From NCBI GenBank assembly GCA_008017155.1, contig SSGX01000033.1, positions 1 through 64,000 of the forward strand: DNA of 64,000 bases, read 5' to 3'. This document shows, piece by piece, positions 27,147 through 37,252 of the stretch; the stretch's first letter is position 1, and each line of letters opens with the position of its first letter. This DNA is from Neisseriales bacterium (lineage in GTDB: Bacteria; Pseudomonadota; Gammaproteobacteria; Burkholderiales; UBA11063). The position numbers were made by a program, and so were the translations under genes. A model generated the notes under the pieces. That model was not told where the DNA came from and did no database searches. It worked only from the letters and a program-made list of their open reading frames with translations.

Positions 27147-28439
27147 CTATTTTCTAGTCATTATTTCAAGAATAACATCATCAGTTTCACGCATGCCATC
27201 ACGGGCAAGTTCACCAATATTACGAATAGTTGATTCTACATCATCGGCAACAATCCCGTCTCCGGGGGTAACCACATTACCATTCATTGCTGATGCCGCA
27301 CCATCAAAAGCTGCATATGTACCATTGGCTATCTTAACTGAGCATGAAGAATTAGCACCATCACAAAAAACCCCAGATACTCCAGATAAGGTATTAATAA
27401 TCGCTTTTGCTACTACATCATAACTTTCATCATTAAGAAACACCAATGCTCCAGAAACAGCCCCAGCAGCACACATTGGTCCACAATATGCAGATAATCT
27501 TCCGATATTACTCTTAATATGAACTGATGCTAAAATCGAAAAAATCAGCCCTCGCATCATTTTATCTTCGCTTAAGCCATTTTCGCGACAATAGGTAATA
27601 ATAGGAATAGATGAAGTCAAACCAACATTTCCGCTTCCTGCAGCAGTCATAACAGGCATTGCTGAGCCGCCCATCCGGGCATCACTTGCCGCAGCAGCAT
27701 TACTAGCACTTAAGTTTCTTGCATCTTTGCCATAAAAACCACGTTCAATACTAGTTTTAATATTTTTACCAGTTCTAACACCATAATCATGAGTCAAACC
27801 TTCAATTGAAATTGCAGTATTACAACTAATAATTTTTTCTAAAATAGGTTTTAAAAGATTTATATCAATTTCTTTAGCCAAATCATAAATTAGTTTAATG
27901 TTAAGAATTTCAGCATCATTCTCAATTTTTGCTTTGGCACTTTTCTCATTTACTCGAAATTCAACTTCACCATTTTTTACAATTTCAGTGATATTATTAT
28001 GTACATGTTTTAATTCAACACTAACCGATTGATTGCCAGCAATCATTTTTACTTTGATATAAAGTTTTAGATTATTATCAGATTTAGCATAGTGTACCGT
28101 ATCTTTTGCCAGAAATTCACGAACCTTTACCATTTGCTCTGGTGTAACTTTACTAAGAACCATTAATTCTTGACTAGCATCACCAGCAAGTGCCCCCATA
28201 GCAGCAGCAACTTCTATTCCAACCATGTTCCCACTATTTGGAACAAAGACACTTTTTACGTTCTTAATAATATTACCAGATAAAAGTAAATTGATATGCT
28301 CAGGTTCACAACCAAGAATTTCCCTTGCTTTTGCCGTTGCATAAGCTATTGCAATTGGCTCAGTACAGCCCTCTGCCGGAATTACTTCATTTTTAAATAA
28401 ATCAATTACTTTATTTATTAGATTTTGATCAAAACTCAC
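27147..28439 (-). CDS. cyuA: L-cysteine desulfidase / serine dehydratase-like protein (UPF0597, CyuA/YhaM)
   Basis: 430 aa. The N-terminal PAEGCTEPIAIAYA and the C-terminal YCGPMCAAGAVSGA and FCDGANSSCSVK hold the cysteines expected to bind a [4Fe-4S] cluster, as in CdsB/CyuA enzymes that break cysteine into pyruvate, ammonia and sulfide. GGSAMPVMTAAGSGN is also family-typical. The exact substrate (cysteine or serine) is not shown by sequence. It is monocistronic, convergent with lolD, and no CyuR-type regulator is adjacent. Confidence 0.9.
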   Translation of the reverse strand: MSFDQNLINKVIDLFKNEVIPAEGCTEPIAIAYATAKAREILGCEPEHINLLLSGNIIKNVKSVFVPNSGNMVGIEVAAAMGALAGDASQELMVLSKVTPEQMVKVREFLAKDTVHYAKSDNNLKLYIKVKMIAGNQSVSVELKHVHNNITEIVKNGEVEFRVNEKSAKAKIENDAEILNIKLIYDLAKEIDINLLKPILEKIISCNTAISIEGLTHDYGVRTGKNIKTSIERGFYGKDARNLSASNAAAASDARMGGSAMPVMTAAGSGNVGLTSSIPIITYCRENGLSEDKMMRGLIFSILASVHIKSNIGRLSAYCGPMCAAGAVSGALVFLNDESYDVVAKAIINTLSGVSGVFCDGANSSCSVKIANGTYAAFDGAASAMNGNVVTPGDGIVADDVESTIRNIGELARDGMRETDDVILEIMTRK

Positions 28440-28531
28440 TTAATAACCCTCTAAATTAGTCAACTAAGTAGCAATTATATAATATCCTAGAGATAGATAA
28501 CAGTGCAATGCAAAATAAATACTGATAGTAA

Positions 28532-29263
28532 CTATTTTGATAACTGAAAATCAGGCAGAAGAAAATAATTATAGCCAAATGGATCAAACTCACTAGAATC
28601 TGGCGATATTTTATCTGCTATATTTGCCTTAAAATTTGGAAAATCTTCAAACTTTGTCCCAAAATAGGCAATTATTTTTAATGGTGGAAGTTTTACCGTT
28701 GTGATAACACTTTCATAATCACCTGAAGTAACCGCTGTAAATCTAGGATTTTTATTAGTTGCATCTGGAGTATTTGGTACAATCAAACTACTATAACAGA
28801 ACTTCATTGCTTTCAGCTCACTTTCAGTTGCCCGTAATTGAGCAAGTTGAGATAAACCCATACTTTCTTCTGAATAGTTACTAATAATAATTACTCGACC
28901 ACCAAGCCCTTCAATATTACAACTAAGGTCTTTTGCACCGGAAATAGCAGACTCTGTTATCGGCTGACCAAAGACATGAGTCGCCTCAGAAACCAGTGCA
29001 CGATAAGAGAAAACTGCTGCCCATGTTTTGGATTTGAGCTTATTATCATCAACAATCATACTAATATTATCAAAAGCCATATTATAGATTTGACGATAAA
29101 TTAGCTGTTTCTCAACAAAAGAAGTTTTCGACTCCTCTTTTTTCTCAAGAGAAATTAAATCATTATTAACTGGAGCCGCAGGAACCGGTGGTAAATTAAC
29201 TGCATAAACAGCAGCACCAGTGAGTAAGAGGAGGACATAAAGTGGCAAATATTTCATATTCAT
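28532..29263 (-). CDS. Exported protein of unknown function (243 aa)
   Basis: A signal peptide or N-terminal anchor (MKYLPLYVLLLLTGAAVYA) precedes a soluble domain with two cysteines in the middle (DLSCNIEGLGG and MKFCYSS), possibly one disulfide. No recognised family. It begins one base after the stop of the 2H phosphoesterase gene (TAG-T-ATG), so it is translationally coupled to the valS-kdsB run as its last gene. The ATG at 29257 is an alternative start two codons in. Confidence 0.7.
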   Translation of the reverse strand: MNMKYLPLYVLLLLTGAAVYAVNLPPVPAAPVNNDLISLEKKEESKTSFVEKQLIYRQIYNMAFDNISMIVDDNKLKSKTWAAVFSYRALVSEATHVFGQPITESAISGAKDLSCNIEGLGGRVIIISNYSEESMGLSQLAQLRATESELKAMKFCYSSLIVPNTPDATNKNPRFTAVTSGDYESVITTVKLPPLKIIAYFGTKFEDFPNFKANIADKISPDSSEFDPFGYNYFLLPDFQLSK

Positions 29264-29264
29264 A

Positions 29265-29795
29265 CTAAATCAAATTATAACTTATCGAATTTCGCCATTT
29301 TCCATTTACTAGACTAAAGAGTACTAGTTTACTACAAATACATTTGGCAGGTAATGACTTTTGGCTAAAGAAGTCATAGGCAGCAGCGAAATTCTCTGCC
29401 AATAAATCACGGTTAATGATACTAATATGTGGAATAAATTTTCTGTCGCCACGAGGAGTAACATAATGAATTACCCGCTCATAAACTTCTGTAAATATTT
29501 GTTTCAGCTGAGGTGTTGCCTCAATCGCCATATAAATGGTACGTTCTTTAAAATGATTCCAACCATGAATCGCTAGTTCTAGCGTAGTATATTTTTTGAC
29601 TAATTCGGATAACTCTTGATTAATCAATTCCATATTTGAGCTATCTATCTCAAAAGGAGGAACTATAGTTATATGTGCTGGTGATTTCTTCGCTGCCTTA
29701 CAGGCAAAAAGCTCTTCTGCCTGATTTTTATAAGTTACACATAAGGAATTTAACTCTTCATCTGGAATAAGTCCAATATAATATAAATTACTCAT
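29265..29795 (-). CDS. 2H phosphoesterase / 2'-5' RNA ligase family protein
   Basis: About 176 aa with the two HxT/S motifs that define 2H phosphoesterases: HITIVPPF (near 47) and HISIINRD (near 132). Members open or form 2',5' or cyclic phosphodiester bonds in RNA or nucleotides. The longer frame to 29825 is not needed: GGAGGA inside the end of kdsB lies just before the ATG at 29795, giving an 8-base overlap with kdsB. Substrate unknown. Confidence 0.82.
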   Translation of the reverse strand: MSNLYYIGLIPDEELNSLCVTYKNQAEELFACKAAKKSPAHITIVPPFEIDSSNMELINQELSELVKKYTTLELAIHGWNHFKERTIYMAIEATPQLKQIFTEVYERVIHYVTPRGDRKFIPHISIINRDLLAENFAAAYDFFSQKSLPAKCICSKLVLFSLVNGKWRNSISYNLI

Positions 29796-30567
29796 ATTCC
29801 TCCGCGGCAATAATTTGACGTACACGTACTAGATCTTCAAGTGTATCAACTCCAGCCGCTGGAGCATCGGGAGTAATCATCACTGAAATTTTATAACCAT
29901 TATACATGGCGCGCAATTGTTCTAATGCTTCAACTTGCTCTAATGGGCAAACTGGCAACTGATGATACAAATTAAGAAAACTTACCTGATACGCATAAAT
30001 ACCAATATGGCGTAATACATTAATCTGCTTAGGTAATTCAATCTTACCACCATGAGTATAACCATCGCGAAAGTATGGAATTGGTGCTCTTGAAAAATAC
30101 AGTGCATGACTTTCATGATTTATCACGGTTTTTACTACATTGGGATTAAACACTTCATCACTACTATGAATTGGATGCGCAAGTGTAGCAATTGCCGTTT
30201 GTTTACGAGTAATGAACTGTGCCAACTGGTTAATCAACTCAGGATCAATCAACGGTTCATCACCTTGGACGTTTACGATAACTTCATCCGGCATAAGCCC
30301 AAGCTTGCCAACAACTTCACTAATTCGATCAGTTCCTGATTGATGTTTGCTACTCGTCATAACTACATTAAGCCCATGTGCAACACAAATATCATAGATT
30401 TCCTGATGATCGGTGGCAACCACTACCTGTTTGGCATTACTTTTGAGTGCCTGTCTAGCAACTCTGACGATAAGGGGCACTCCGATCACATCTAGTACCA
30501 TTTTGCGCGGCAATCTGGTAGAACTCATCCGTGCGGGAATTACTACCGTAAAATTATTCACTGGCAT
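29788..30567 (-). CDS. kdsB: 3-deoxy-manno-octulosonate cytidylyltransferase
   Basis: Activates KDO as CMP-KDO for the LPS inner core. The nucleotide motif [20 protein letters not shown] begins at residue 7; [21 protein letters not shown] and [12 protein letters not shown] are characteristic. The start at 30567 (MPVNNFT) has AAGGA about 10 bases upstream; the frame reaches 30591 but only through the end of the Trm112-like gene, which it overlaps. It shows that this organism makes KDO-containing LPS. Confidence 0.96.
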   Translation of the reverse strand: MPVNNFTVVIPARMSSTRLPRKMVLDVIGVPLIVRVARQALKSNAKQVVVATDHQEIYDICVAHGLNVVMTSSKHQSGTDRISEVVGKLGLMPDEVIVNVQGDEPLIDPELINQLAQFITRKQTAIATLAHPIHSSDEVFNPNVVKTVINHESHALYFSRAPIPYFRDGYTHGGKIELPKQINVLRHIGIYAYQVSFLNLYHQLPVCPLEQVEALEQLRAMYNGYKISVMITPDAPAAGVDTLEDLVRVRQIIAAEEYE

Positions 30568-30730
30568 TTTCAAAATTCCTTGCTTCATCAATAAGCATTA
30601 CCGGAATCCCATCATCTATCGGATATGCTAGCTTACATTTATTACAAACCAATTCTTGATTTGGTTTATCATATTCAACCTTTGCCTTACAAACTGGACA
30701 TACCAATATTTCAAGTAGTTTCGCATCCAT
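30554..30730 (-). CDS. Trm112/YcaR-family zinc-ribbon protein (58 aa)
   Basis: A short gene read directly from the sequence: [20 protein letters not shown] ... [20 protein letters not shown]. Cysteines 11, 14, 29 and 32 form a zinc ribbon, and AYPI(x)DGIPVML is the hallmark of the Trm112/YcaR family, which in bacteria is commonly encoded next to kdsB. GGAGAG lies before the ATG. It starts 14 bases after valS and overlaps the kdsB start by 14 bases, so all are in one transcript. Confidence 0.93.
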   Translation of the reverse strand: MDAKLLEILVCPVCKAKVEYDKPNQELVCNKCKLAYPIDDGIPVMLIDEARNFENASE

Positions 30731-30744
30731 TTATTTCTCTCCGA

Positions 30745-33489
30745 TCAAGATAATTTGGCTAATTGCTGCGTAAGTGTTGCAACAATAGCGTTTAATTCAC
30801 TAACCCGTGCCTGATCTTTTGCTACTAGTTCAGCTGGTGCACGAAGCGCGTAATTTGGGTTATCCAGTTTGACTTTCATTTTTTCGATTTCTTTGCTGTT
30901 TTTCTCAATTTCTTTAGTTAAGCGAGATTTCTCAGCAGCTATATCAATTTCAACTTTTAACATCAAGCGTCCGCCCAGAATTACCGCTACTGGAGCTGGT
31001 GAATCTTCAAGTTTGGCTACTATACTAACCGTTTCAATTTTTGCAAGCATTTTAATATAATCAACAAAACCTGAGTATTCATCAGGATTGCTCGTTTCAA
31101 TAAATAATGGAACTTTAACAGCTGGCTGAATATTCATCTCAGCACGGAGATTACGTACAACGCCAATTAGATTCTTTAATTGAGAAATAAATCCATCTAT
31201 TTGCGACTGATTAGACTGTACATAATCTTCTTTTTGCGGGTAGTTACTAATTACAATTGACTCTTTAGCTTTTTTATTAGCTAATGGTGCAACTACCTGC
31301 CATAATTCTTCAGTAAGAAAAGGCATTATCGGATGCATAATACGTAGTACAGCTTCAAGTACTGTTAATAAAGTATCAATTGTCCCAGCTTTAATTTCCT
31401 TATCTTCGGATTGCAAATTAACTTTGGCTAATTCAAGATACCAGTCACATAATTCATTCCAGACAAACTCGTAAATTCGTTGGCTTGCCAAATCAAAGCG
31501 ATAGCTTGCAAAACCATTTTCAACATCACTAATTAATTTACCTAATTCAGATAAAATCCATTGATCAATAAGCGATTTTTTATTTCCACTAGCAATTAGT
31601 TCTTGATGATTCTCGACTTGCATCAAAACAAATTTAGTTGCATTGAAGATTTTATTACAGAAATTACGATTACCTTCGATCCGTTTTAAGTCAAAATTGA
31701 TATAGCGTGCCTGCGTCGCAAGGGTTGCCAATGAAAAGCGCAAAGCATCAGAACCAAATGGAGTAAAGCCATCTGGATAATCTTTCTGCGTCTGTTTAGC
31801 GATTTTTTCGGCTTGCTTCGGATTCATCAGATTGGCGGTACGTTTTTTTACCAGCTCATCAATCGAAATTCCATTAATAATATCCAGAGGATCAATGATA
31901 TTCCCTTTAGATTTCGACATTTTTTCACCATGAGCATCCATAATTAGCCCATTGATGTAAATATCTTTAAATGGTACTTCGCCAGTAAATTCTTCGGTTA
32001 GCATTATCATCCGTGCCACCCAGAAGAAGATAATATCAAACCCGGTTACTAACACATTTGATGGAAGGAAAGCTTTTAGATAATCATTATCTTGTGGCCA
32101 ATCAAGAGTAGAAAAACACCATAGTGCCGAACTAAACCAAGTATCTAATACATCATTATCCTGTGTAAGTGCATTAGTCCCAGCCAACTGAGTTGCTTCT
32201 TCCAAAGTCTTCGCAACAAAGACATTGCCTTTATCATCATAAAACGCTGGTATCCGGTGTCCCCACCATAGTTGACGCGAAATACACCAATCTTGAATGT
32301 TAGTTAACCACTGATCATAAGTTTTTTTCCAGTTTTCCGGTACAAATTTAATCTTCCCAGACTCTACTAATTCCAAACCACGTGCGGCAAATTTATCCAT
32401 TGCCATAAACCACTGGTCGGTTAGCATCGGCTCAATCACAACATTAGTTCTATCCCCTCGTGGCACCATTAGTTTATGTGGCTTGATTTCTACAAGATAA
32501 CCTTGCGCCTCAAGATCAGCAACTACTTGTTTACGCGCAGCAAAGCGTTCCATTCCTTGATACGCAGTTGGTGCATTTTCATTGATTTTACCATCTAGAG
32601 TAAGTACACTAATCATTGGCAAATTATGCCGTTTACCAATATCATAGTCATTAAAATCGTGGGCTGGAGTTATTTTTACACAACCAGTTCCAAAGCTAGC
32701 ATCCACATAATCATCAATAATAATCGGTATTTCGCGTCCAACTAATGGCAATATTAAAGTTTTACCAATCAAATGCTTGTAGCGTTCATCTTCAGGGTTT
32801 ATCGCAACAGCAACATCACCAAGCATGGTTTCTGGACGAGTAGTCGCAACTACAATTGACTCATTACTATCTTTCACTGGATAACGAATATGCCAAAGGC
32901 TACCATTTTCTTCTTCAGAAACAACCTCCAGATCTGATACCGCAGTTTGTAGCTGGATATCCCAGTTTACTAATCGCTTACCACGATAAATATAACCTTT
33001 TTGGTATAGACTTACAAACACTTCACTAACTGCTTTGGATAAGCCTTCATCCATGGTAAAGCGTTCACGTGACCAATCACATGACGCTCCTAGACGGCGC
33101 ATTTGGCGGGTAATCGTATCGCCAGAAATTTTCTTCCAATCCCAGACGCGCTTGATAAATTCTTCACGCCCCAAATCATGTCGCGATACGCCGATTGCAT
33201 CTAATTGACGCTCAACCACGATCTGCGTTGCAATCCCAGCATGATCAGTCCCAGCCTGCCATAAGGTGTTATAGCCTTTCATGCGGTGGTAACGAATCAG
33301 GATATCCATAATAGTTTGCTGGAAAGCATGTCCCATATGCAAAGTACCAGTAACGTTTGGTGGTGGCAACTGGATACAATAACTTGGCGCGTTCTTATCC
33401 ATATTTGGCTTAAAATAACCTTTTTCTTCCCAAATTGGGTACCACTTAGACTCTATCTCACCGGGTGCATATGTTTTGGCTAGTTCCAT
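30745..33489 (-). CDS. valS: Valyl-tRNA synthetase
   Basis: 914 aa class Ia synthetase. The HIGH motif appears as HMGHA (in [15 protein letters not shown]) and KMSKS in [12 protein letters not shown]-terminal coiled coil ([20 protein letters not shown]) binds tRNA. The frame opens at a TTG (33498), but AAGGA nine bases before the ATG at 33489 marks the start. It heads the operon valS-trm112-kdsB-2H-exported protein. Confidence 0.98.
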   Translation of the reverse strand: MELAKTYAPGEIESKWYPIWEEKGYFKPNMDKNAPSYCIQLPPPNVTGTLHMGHAFQQTIMDILIRYHRMKGYNTLWQAGTDHAGIATQIVVERQLDAIGVSRHDLGREEFIKRVWDWKKISGDTITRQMRRLGASCDWSRERFTMDEGLSKAVSEVFVSLYQKGYIYRGKRLVNWDIQLQTAVSDLEVVSEEENGSLWHIRYPVKDSNESIVVATTRPETMLGDVAVAINPEDERYKHLIGKTLILPLVGREIPIIIDDYVDASFGTGCVKITPAHDFNDYDIGKRHNLPMISVLTLDGKINENAPTAYQGMERFAARKQVVADLEAQGYLVEIKPHKLMVPRGDRTNVVIEPMLTDQWFMAMDKFAARGLELVESGKIKFVPENWKKTYDQWLTNIQDWCISRQLWWGHRIPAFYDDKGNVFVAKTLEEATQLAGTNALTQDNDVLDTWFSSALWCFSTLDWPQDNDYLKAFLPSNVLVTGFDIIFFWVARMIMLTEEFTGEVPFKDIYINGLIMDAHGEKMSKSKGNIIDPLDIINGISIDELVKKRTANLMNPKQAEKIAKQTQKDYPDGFTPFGSDALRFSLATLATQARYINFDLKRIEGNRNFCNKIFNATKFVLMQVENHQELIASGNKKSLIDQWILSELGKLISDVENGFASYRFDLASQRIYEFVWNELCDWYLELAKVNLQSEDKEIKAGTIDTLLTVLEAVLRIMHPIMPFLTEELWQVVAPLANKKAKESIVISNYPQKEDYVQSNQSQIDGFISQLKNLIGVVRNLRAEMNIQPAVKVPLFIETSNPDEYSGFVDYIKMLAKIETVSIVAKLEDSPAPVAVILGGRLMLKVEIDIAAEKSRLTKEIEKNSKEIEKMKVKLDNPNYALRAPAELVAKDQARVSELNAIVATLTQQLAKLS

Positions 33490-33521
33490 CAATTTCAATC
33501 CTTGAATCGCATAAAAATAAT

Positions 33522-33527
33522 ATTATA
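33522..33527 (-). promoter_or_regulatory. Candidate -10 for valS
   Basis: TATAAT on the minus strand 33 bases before the valS ATG. The -35 region is weak. Confidence 0.35.
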
Positions 33528-33645
33528 AAACCCGTAATTTTAACACATTAAGTAGTGTCATGGACAACTAGCCTAATAGCATATACAATCATAAATATCA
33601 AAGTATAAGCTAGATGTTTTTATAAAGTCATAACTTACTAGTAGA

Positions 33646-33966
33646 CTAACCACCTGGAACATTTGGTATTAAGTTCTTCAGATCTCCTGACGCATTTTTA
33701 AAAGCTACACTCAGATATATCATAATAATTTCTGAATCAATTCTCTCTGGAATGATTAGAGTAAATTCAATCTGCTTTTGTAATTCGCAAACAAAATCAT
33801 TAAGTACTGTCATTTCAACTTCTATAACAAAGTTTATGCAATAATCAGACAATAAGGTTGAATTTGTAATAAGACCGTATGAGTTTATAAGTCGCGGTAA
33901 ATTAAATAAAATATCCTGACGACTGGTTTTAGCGTAGGATTTCCAATAAATTTTCTGCATAATCAT
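33646..33966 (-). CDS. Protein of unknown function (about 106 aa)
   Basis: A soluble protein with alternating hydrophobic residues (SDYCINFVIEVEMTVLNDFVCELQKQIEFTLIIPERI). No recognised family and no clear ribosome site before either ATG (33966 or 33960). It stands alone between the divergent valS and tsaD. A secretion-chaperone-like or DUF1871/DUF469 type alpha-beta fold is possible, but I cannot support any function; it may even be non-coding. Confidence 0.45.
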   Translation of the reverse strand: MIMQKIYWKSYAKTSRQDILFNLPRLINSYGLITNSTLLSDYCINFVIEVEMTVLNDFVCELQKQIEFTLIIPERIDSEIIMIYLSVAFKNASGDLKNLIPNVPGG

Positions 33967-34079
33967 TCTTATTCAAAATTATAATTTGAGCTCACAATTG
34001 TAACACGCAAAGAATCATTTAACCGCATGGGAGAATAGGTGTGATAAAATTAATTTTTTATTTTATTAAGTAATAATTA

Positions 34080-35102
34080 ATGGCAATAATACTAGGTATT
34101 GAAAGCTCTTGTGATGAAACCGGAGTAGCGATTTATGATGACAATCGTGGATTACTTGCGAATACTCTTTATTCCCAAATTGATCTGCATCGGCAATATG
34201 GTGGCGTAGTACCAGAATTAGCCTCACGCGATCACCTAAGAAAAATTATACCTCTCATTGATGAGGCGTTAATTAATGCTAATATCTCATTAAAAGAAAT
34301 TGATGCGATTGCCTATACTGCTGGACCAGGGCTAAATGGCGCGTTACTAATAGGTGCAACTGTTGCGAATAGCATTGCCTTTGCCAATAAGATACCATTG
34401 ATTCCAGTGCACCATCTTGAAGGACATATCTTATCCCCATTACTCGCAGATAACGATCTGAAGCCTCCGTTTATAGCACTATTAGTATCAGGTGGACATA
34501 GCCAGATTATTGCTGTAGATAAAATCGGTAGTTATCAGATTCTTGGTGATACCTTGGATGATGCTTCTGGCGAAGCCTTTGATAAGACCGCAAAAATGTT
34601 GGGACTACCCTATCCGGGAGGAAAATATATTGCAGATCTGGCAAAATCAGGTAATGAAACCTATCCTCTTCCTCGCCCGATGCTAAATAGCGGGAATCTA
34701 ACAATGAGTTTTTCTGGATTAAAAACAGCAGTCTTAACTCTGATTCAAAAGCTAGAACAAGACAAGGTTAATATTGAAGGTCAAGTCATAGTTGATATTG
34801 CCAAATCAATCGAAGAGGCAATTACTGATGTACTTGTAAAAAAGTCAATGTTAGCACTTAAAGAAACAGGCATGAAACAACTTATTGTTTGTGGTGGAGT
34901 TAGTGCCAATCAAACCCTACGACAGAAACTTGATAAAGAAGCCAAAAGCAAAAACTATCGAATTGTCTATCCGCCGCTAAATTTATGTACCGATAATGGA
35001 GCAATGATCGCACTAGCTGGTTATCACCGTTTTAAGGAACGTCAATTTACATATAGTTTCTCAGTTAATCCACGCTGGGATTTAACCACTTTAGCTAGTT
35101 AG
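34080..35102 (+). CDS. tsaD: tRNA N6-adenosine threonylcarbamoyltransferase TsaD
   Basis: 340 aa. It attaches the threonylcarbamoyl group to A37 of ANN-decoding tRNAs together with TsaB/TsaE. Motifs: GIESSCDETGVA at the N-terminus, metal-binding histidines in HHLEGH, GGHSQ, and the C-terminal CGGVSANQTLR and CTDNGAMIA. The ATG at 34080 gives the family's exact N-terminus, yet no Shine-Dalgarno is visible in the AT-rich leader. It is followed 13 bases later by thiN. Confidence 0.97.
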   Translation: MAIILGIESSCDETGVAIYDDNRGLLANTLYSQIDLHRQYGGVVPELASRDHLRKIIPLIDEALINANISLKEIDAIAYTAGPGLNGALLIGATVANSIAFANKIPLIPVHHLEGHILSPLLADNDLKPPFIALLVSGGHSQIIAVDKIGSYQILGDTLDDASGEAFDKTAKMLGLPYPGGKYIADLAKSGNETYPLPRPMLNSGNLTMSFSGLKTAVLTLIQKLEQDKVNIEGQVIVDIAKSIEEAITDVLVKKSMLALKETGMKQLIVCGGVSANQTLRQKLDKEAKSKNYRIVYPPLNLCTDNGAMIALAGYHRFKERQFTYSFSVNPRWDLTTLAS

Positions 35103-35115
35103 AAATTTATATCAG

Positions 35116-35808
35116 ATGGATATACAAATAATCAATAACCCCGAGTATTTTTTACCCGACTATACAAGCCATATTGCAATAATTGCGAATGGTCTATTCC
35201 CGACAAAAACTGAAATAATTAATTTTTTGAAAAAAGCAAAGCTAATTATTGCCTGTGATGGCGCGATTCATAATTTGGCTAAAATTGGAATCATTGCTGA
35301 TTATATTATTGGTGATGGTGATTCGACTGGAATAATTGCTAGAGAATTTAGTAAAAATCCGTACATTCATATCCCAGATCAAAATAGTAATGATCTTAGT
35401 AAAGCCTTTAATTTTGTAGTAGAAAATTTTGCCAATGATCCAGTTGTAATTTTTGCCGCTAGTGGGTTAAGAGAAGATCATGCTATTGCCAATTTTGGTT
35501 TATTAGCTGAATTTGCGACAAGAAATAATAAAACTGCAATGCTTAGTGATTATGGTGTTTTTAATGTTTGCCATAAGGGGCACACCATAATGGCAGCAAT
35601 ACCGGGACAACAAATTTCTTTTTTTTGCTTAAACCAAACGACTCAAGTTAATTGCCAAGAACTAAAATGGCCTCTAGAGAATTTCTCTTTCAAAAACATA
35701 TACTCAGGAACGCTTAATCAGGCGACCCAAAATCAGTTAACTATTGATTCCACTGGTAGTCTGATTCTTTACCGAGCTTTTGAAATAAAAAATAAAATTA
35801 TGGAATAA
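35116..35808 (+). CDS. thiN: Thiamine pyrophosphokinase
   Basis: 230 aa with the TPK catalytic domain: IIACDGAIHNLAKIGI, DYIIGDGDST (the metal and ATP site), IPDQNSNDLSKAFNF and FAASGLREDHAIANFGLL. It makes thiamine diphosphate directly from salvaged thiamine. In many Proteobacteria this step runs instead from thiamine phosphate (ThiL), so its presence suggests thiamine salvage. It lies downstream of tsaD in the same direction and its 3' end overlaps the convergent quinone reductase by 11 bases. Confidence 0.87.
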   Translation: MDIQIINNPEYFLPDYTSHIAIIANGLFPTKTEIINFLKKAKLIIACDGAIHNLAKIGIIADYIIGDGDSTGIIAREFSKNPYIHIPDQNSNDLSKAFNFVVENFANDPVVIFAASGLREDHAIANFGLLAEFATRNNKTAMLSDYGVFNVCHKGHTIMAAIPGQQISFFCLNQTTQVNCQELKWPLENFSFKNIYSGTLNQATQNQLTIDSTGSLILYRAFEIKNKIME

Positions 35809-36778
35809 ACACAATACTTCCCGATATCCGTCGAGCTTCAATTTCGCCGTGAATTTTAGCAATATCCTGTAGTTGAAATTGATTTATATTATTAAGCTTT
35901 ATATAACCCTTAGCAAAAGCTTCAAATAATTGGTTGGCATTGGCTCTTAAATCCTCTATAGCTGAATTATGAGCAAATACTGATGGTCTCGTTAGGTACA
36001 AACAACCTTTCTGATTTAATATTTCTGGATCAATGGCAGGAGCAGAACCAGAACTTGCCCCATAAATAACCATTGTTCCAAATTTTTTGATACAGTCGAG
36101 AGATTTCATAAATGTATCTTTTCCTACAGAATCAAATACAACATTCACTTTATCACCATTTAATTTATCTAATAATTCTAAATGCCAATTTTCTTTGGAT
36201 TGATTAATAACCATATCACATCCTGCATCTTTTGCAACATTAAACCTTCGATCATAAGTGACTGTTCCAATTACATATGCTCCAAGTGATTTTGCCCAAC
36301 TACATAAAAATTGTCCAACATTACCAGCTGCGGCATGAATTAAAACAATATCGCCGCGTTTTACTGGATAGGTTTTATTAACTAAATATTGAGCAGTTAG
36401 CCCTTTAAATAATATTGATGCTGCTTGGACATCAGTTATATTATCTGGAATTTTTACCAGTTTCTCACTAGAGATATTTCTATAATCAGCATATGCCCCG
36501 ATTGGAGCATTCATGTAGACAACTCGTTCGCCAATACGGAAGTCCGTAACCCTACTGCCAACTGCTTCAATAACACCAGCAGCCTCATGCCCCAACCCAC
36601 TGGGTAAATTAAGCTTATACATATGCCCAGCACGCTGACTTAAGTCAAGATAATTAAACCCTATCGCTGTTTGTCGGATTAAAACTTCATCGTCTGTCAG
36701 CTCTGGTAAATCATGCTCAATTATTTGCATAACCTCAGGTTTCCCAAAACTACTAATTTGGACTTTTTTTGCTTTCAT
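35798..36778 (-). CDS. NADPH:quinone oxidoreductase (zinc-independent MDR family)
   Basis: 326 aa of the medium-chain reductase superfamily, quinone reductase branch. It has the GroES-like N-terminal half (GLGHEAAGVIEAVGSRVTDFRIGERVVY) and a Rossmann motif (DIVLIHAAAGNVGQFLCSWAKSLGAYVIG); the zinc ligands of alcohol dehydrogenases are absent. AAGGCAG precedes the ATG. It converges on thiN with an 11-base overlap of the coding ends and no terminator between them, so the two transcripts may overlap. Confidence 0.9.
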   Translation of the reverse strand: MKAKKVQISSFGKPEVMQIIEHDLPELTDDEVLIRQTAIGFNYLDLSQRAGHMYKLNLPSGLGHEAAGVIEAVGSRVTDFRIGERVVYMNAPIGAYADYRNISSEKLVKIPDNITDVQAASILFKGLTAQYLVNKTYPVKRGDIVLIHAAAGNVGQFLCSWAKSLGAYVIGTVTYDRRFNVAKDAGCDMVINQSKENWHLELLDKLNGDKVNVVFDSVGKDTFMKSLDCIKKFGTMVIYGASSGSAPAIDPEILNQKGCLYLTRPSVFAHNSAIEDLRANANQLFEAFAKGYIKLNNINQFQLQDIAKIHGEIEARRISGSIVFIP

Positions 36779-36959
36779 TTTTACTGCCTTTTTTATCTTT
36801 GAAAGAAAATATTACTGATTAAAATTTTAAACTATTGTCTAATAGTTAAAAATCTAATAAATTTAATCTTAGTTAGGTATCTGCTAAATTACGTGAAATT
36901 AAGTGAGATATTTTTTAGAATGAATTATTTTATCAACTAAAAATGTAACATGTCAACCA

Positions 36960-36982
36960 CCTAACTTCGTTAGGCTATTTTT
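36960..36982 (+). terminator. Terminator-like hairpin with no upstream plus-strand gene
   Basis: CCTAAC-TTC-GTTAGG (36960-36974) is followed by CTATTTTT. It faces a plus-strand transcript, but no plus-strand gene precedes it in the 180 bases after the quinone-reductase start. Confidence 0.4.
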
Positions 36983-37039
36983 AGCACACACAATTAAACA
37001 ATCAGGAAAACTTCTTTTATACAACTTTATTAACCAATA

Positions 37040-37243
37040 TTATGCTTCATAGCGTAAAATATCACCGGGCTGACAGTCAAGCACCCGACATATTTCATTA
37101 AGGGTTTCAAGGCGTACTGCTTTTGCCTTGCCTGTCTTTAATATTGATAAATTTTGGATTGTTATCCCAACATGTTGTGCCAAATCCTGCAACTTCATTT
37201 TGCGTCTTGCAAGCATTACGTCTAGTTCTATAATTATTGCCAT
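37040..37243 (-). CDS. XRE-family transcriptional regulator (YozG-like)
   Basis: 67 residues that are nearly all a Cro/C1 helix-turn-helix (LARRKMKLQDLAQHVGITIQNLSILKTGKAKAVRLETLNEICRVLDCQPGDILRYEA). This short form usually accompanies a DUF2975 membrane protein, as here, 9 bases downstream of it. The pair probably works as a sensor and regulator unit; the signal is not known. Confidence 0.9.
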   Translation of the reverse strand: MAIIIELDVMLARRKMKLQDLAQHVGITIQNLSILKTGKAKAVRLETLNEICRVLDCQPGDILRYEA

Positions 37244-37252
37244 TTTTATTAC

